Assembly: GCA_963785745.1 (NCBI GenBank)
Contig: CAWAWR010000030.1
Location: 111,916 to 175,915 of the forward strand
Length of the DNA: 64,000 nucleotides
DNA from: VAZQ01 sp963785745
Lineage (GTDB): Bacteria; Pseudomonadota; Alphaproteobacteria; Rhizobiales; Xanthobacteraceae
Direction of reading: 5' to 3'
Shown: in pieces, positions 62,196-64,000 of the stretch
How positions within the stretch are numbered: the first letter of the stretch is position 1
How the letters are laid out: each line of letters starts with the position of its first letter
Notes under the pieces: generated by a model
Databases searched by the model: none
Told to the model about the DNA's origin: nothing
Seen by the model: the letters and a program-made list of their open reading frames with translations, nothing else
Program-made: the position numbers and the translations under genes

Positions 62196-63215
62196 TTACT
62201 TCAGAAGTTCTGCCGCCTTTTTCACGACCTCGGGCGGCGTGCTGTAGATCTCGCTGACGAGCTTCTGCACGGCCTCGCCCGAAACCGGCGTGATCTCGAG
62301 CTGCGCCTTGTCGGCTTCAGCGAGGAAGGCCGGGTCCTTCATCGTGGCCATGAACGCGTCGCGCAAGGCCGCCACGCGATCCGCCGGCACGTCAGGCGGC
62401 GCGAGATAGGGACGTCCCAGCGCCTGGCGCGCGAAGATGAGGCGCAGCAGCGCGCGCTGCTCGTCGGTCTTGGCGAGATCGGTGATCAGCGGGACGTCCG
62501 GCATGTCCGGATGCTTTTCCAGCGACAGCTGCATGAGCACCGTGATCTTCTTCTCCTTGATCCATGATGCCCGGGTCGAGATCACGCTCGACCACGACCA
62601 GCCGCAGCGTCCGTCGACTTCGCCGCGCTCCATCGCGAGATTGACGTCGTTGCCGCCGGGATAGCCGGTGATGATCTTCATCTGCGTGCCGAGCACGCCA
62701 TTGATGATGCGCGGGAACTGATCGGTGTCGGCGGCGGCGCCGGTGCCGCCGACATTGAGCGGCGTCGTCAGCAGGTCGTCGAATTTGGTGATCTTGGTGC
62801 GGCCGTTCCATACCACGCAGACGCTGACCTCGTCATTGGCGCTGCCGATCCAGTTGAACCGGTTGCCGTCGAACTGCGCGGCCTTGTGGCCGAACAGCGG
62901 CTCGAAGCCGGTGCCGCGTCCGATCGTGCCGATCACCGTGCCGTTCTTGTTGGCGACGTTATAGAGCCAGTTGGCGAGCCGCAGGCTGCCGGCGCCTTCC
63001 ATGTTCTTCGGCGTCACCGTCGGATTGCCCGGGATGTGCTTGCCGAGATGGCGCGAGATCAGCCGCGCGTAGACGTCGTAACCGCCGCCGACGCTGTAGC
63101 CGATCATCATGTCGATGGTCTTGCCCTTATAGAACTCGGCAGGCGGCTGGGCAGACGCGTTCGCGGCCAGCACGGCAAGAATGGCGGGCGCAACGAGAAG
63201 CCTTGAAACACGCAT
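62196..63215 (-). CDS. Bug/TctC family substrate-binding protein
   Basis: 339 residues from ATG 63215, preceded by AAGGAGAACGATTGTA. Signal peptide (LLVAPAILAVLAANASAQ), then EFYKGKTIDMMIGYSVGGGY, DVYARLISRHLGKHIPGNPT, NKNGTVIGTIGRGTGFEPLF, NVGGTGAAADTDQFPRIING and GYPGGNDVNLAMERGEVDGR. Same subgroup as 36974-38012. Between TPP enzyme and cupin genes, all minus strand, so likely delivers the substrate of this pathway. Confidence 0.93.
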   Translation of the reverse strand: MRVSRLLVAPAILAVLAANASAQPPAEFYKGKTIDMMIGYSVGGGYDVYARLISRHLGKHIPGNPTVTPKNMEGAGSLRLANWLYNVANKNGTVIGTIGRGTGFEPLFGHKAAQFDGNRFNWIGSANDEVSVCVVWNGRTKITKFDDLLTTPLNVGGTGAAADTDQFPRIINGVLGTQMKIITGYPGGNDVNLAMERGEVDGRCGWSWSSVISTRASWIKEKKITVLMQLSLEKHPDMPDVPLITDLAKTDEQRALLRLIFARQALGRPYLAPPDVPADRVAALRDAFMATMKDPAFLAEADKAQLEITPVSGEAVQKLVSEIYSTPPEVVKKAAELLK

Positions 63216-63365
63216 TACAATCGTTCTCCTTGAGAGACCGATACCACCGCGCGACGCGTTGGCCAGTCCGCTCATTGTCGCAGCATAAGAAACGCGCCCA
63301 GTTAACCGCGCGCGGGTTAATCTGGCGTTGCGCGGCAGCGCCTTAACGGAAGCTTTCAGAAGCGC

Positions 63366-63907
63366 TTAAAATCCCGGCGCCCGTTCTAACTGATCGATCC
63401 AGTCGAAGCCCATGTCCTTGATGACGCGGTTGCTCATCACGATGACGCGGGCGTCGCTGGTCGCGAAGCTCTGATGGTTGGTGTAGGGCGGCACGTAGAC
63501 GTAGTCGCCCTTCTTCCACTCGAACTTCCTGGGCTCTGCCGCCCATTCCCAGATGAACTTGTCCTGGCAGTCGAACTGCATATCCCAATGCAGGTCGTAG
63601 CCGGAGCCTTCCACCACGAAGGCCAGCTCTTCCCACATGTGGCGATGCTTGCCGGAGCGTTCGCCGGCCTTGAGGAACAGCATGTACGCCTCGACGCAAA
63701 GCTCGGGCGTGTTCATGTTGCGGTGGATCAGGTGCTTGATCAGCCCGTCGGGCGAACGCTCCCACGGCATTTCCTCGGCCGTGACGACGTTCGGACCGGC
63801 TTGCATATTCCTTGCGGAACTCTTCCGACTTGATGAGCTCCTCGGGCGCGCCAGTTGCACGTCTGGTTGCCGGAGTGGGCCTGGACCTTGTCTTCAATCG
63901 CGCTCAT
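63366..63907 (-). CDS. Cupin domain protein (frameshifted N-terminus)
   Basis: ATG 63907 (MSAIEDKVQAHSGNQT) then one-base shifts near 63855 and 63800 lead into NVVTAEEMPWERSPDGLIKH. The cupin core follows: CVEAYMLFLKAGERSGKHRH, MWEELAFVVEGSGYDLHWDM, FEWKKGDYVYVPPYTNHQSF and ARVIVMSNRVIKDMGFDWID. Cupin motif 1 (GxxxxKHRHxxEE...G) and motif 2 (GDxxxVPxxxxH) are intact, so it is a metal-binding cupin, perhaps a dioxygenase or decarboxylase of the neighbouring pathway. Confidence 0.88.
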
Positions 63908-63928
63908 GCGTTTGCTCCATGCTCCCAA

Positions 63929-64000
63929 TTAGAGATCGGTGGGGGGCGAGTACTGAACCAGTGCCGGATCCAACTCAGGCGGCCACTCCACCATCTTCTG
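63929..64000 (-). CDS. C-terminal 23 residues of an unidentified protein (partial)
   Basis: The reverse frame from the window edge reads QKMVEWPPELDPALVQYSPP then TDL and TAA at 63929-63931. It ends 22 bp before the cupin start on the same strand, so it is the preceding gene of the same operon. Too short to identify. Confidence 0.55.
   Translation of the reverse strand, partial: QKMVEWPPELDPALVQYSPPTDL

Overview
The window reads as chromosomal DNA of a high-GC alphaproteobacterium of the Hyphomicrobiales (Rhizobiales), most like the Bradyrhizobium / Rhodopseudomonas / Pseudolabrys side of the order. The reasons are the many Bug/TctC-type periplasmic binding proteins, the NDUFS4-like complex I accessory subunit, a RopB/Omp25-type porin, DUF992 and cysteine-rich GLG1 proteins, and dispersed short palindromes of the kind seen in those genomes. 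The species cannot be named from sequence alone. Many clearly conserved genes are broken by single-base indels of both signs, about 30 in 64 kb. Sequencing or assembly error is the simplest explanation, so frameshifted genes are annotated as CDS with the break noted.

Layout. 0-9.3 kb: a catabolic and transport block (flavin monooxygenase, two tandem Bug proteins, a Tat-exported duplicated-domain protein, an IlvD/Edd dehydratase, a PEP-mutase-like lyase, an acetyltransferase, a membrane glycosyltransferase-like protein, a creatininase-family hydrolase), then cytochrome b561. 9.9-15.2 kb: a compact cluster of GTP cyclohydrolase II, RibD-type reductase, methyltransferase, GT4 glycosyltransferase, a diverged 6-pyruvoyltetrahydropterin synthase homologue and an MDR dehydrogenase. 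It looks like a dedicated pathway for a modified pterin- or pyrimidine-type metabolite. 15.2-21.9 kb: OpgH-like glucosyltransferase, FkbM methyltransferase, REC-EAL protein, complex I subunit, tRNA-Pro, double cold-shock protein, sirtuin, glyoxalase I and tRNA-Glu.

21,978-33,339: an 11.3-kb integrated element at tRNA-Glu(TTC), bounded by a perfect 47-bp direct repeat of the tRNA 3' end. It carries a tyrosine integrase, an AlpA/Xis-like protein, a TSCPD-like protein, a helix-turn-helix protein beside iteron-like repeats, a P27-type small terminase and an HK97-type major capsid protein. I see no large terminase, portal or tail genes, so it looks like a phage satellite or a reduced prophage. The left part carries small cargo genes, including a Rap1a/Tai-type immunity protein, an HdeA-like protein, a PhaR DNA-binding domain and a DUF4160 protein.

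33.4-49.3 kb: TctB-TctA, further Bug proteins, an FAD oxidoreductase, GST, esterase, and all three core parts of the EF-P beta-lysylation system (EpmB, EpmA, EF-P), followed by a class A penicillin-binding protein. 49.3-60 kb: a loose, gene-poor stretch with small secreted, membrane and porin genes, a short tyrosine recombinase, and at least ten copies of a GTCCGCTTT-type palindrome. 60-64 kb: a TPP-dependent enzyme, a Bug protein, a cupin protein and the end of another gene, probably one catabolic unit.
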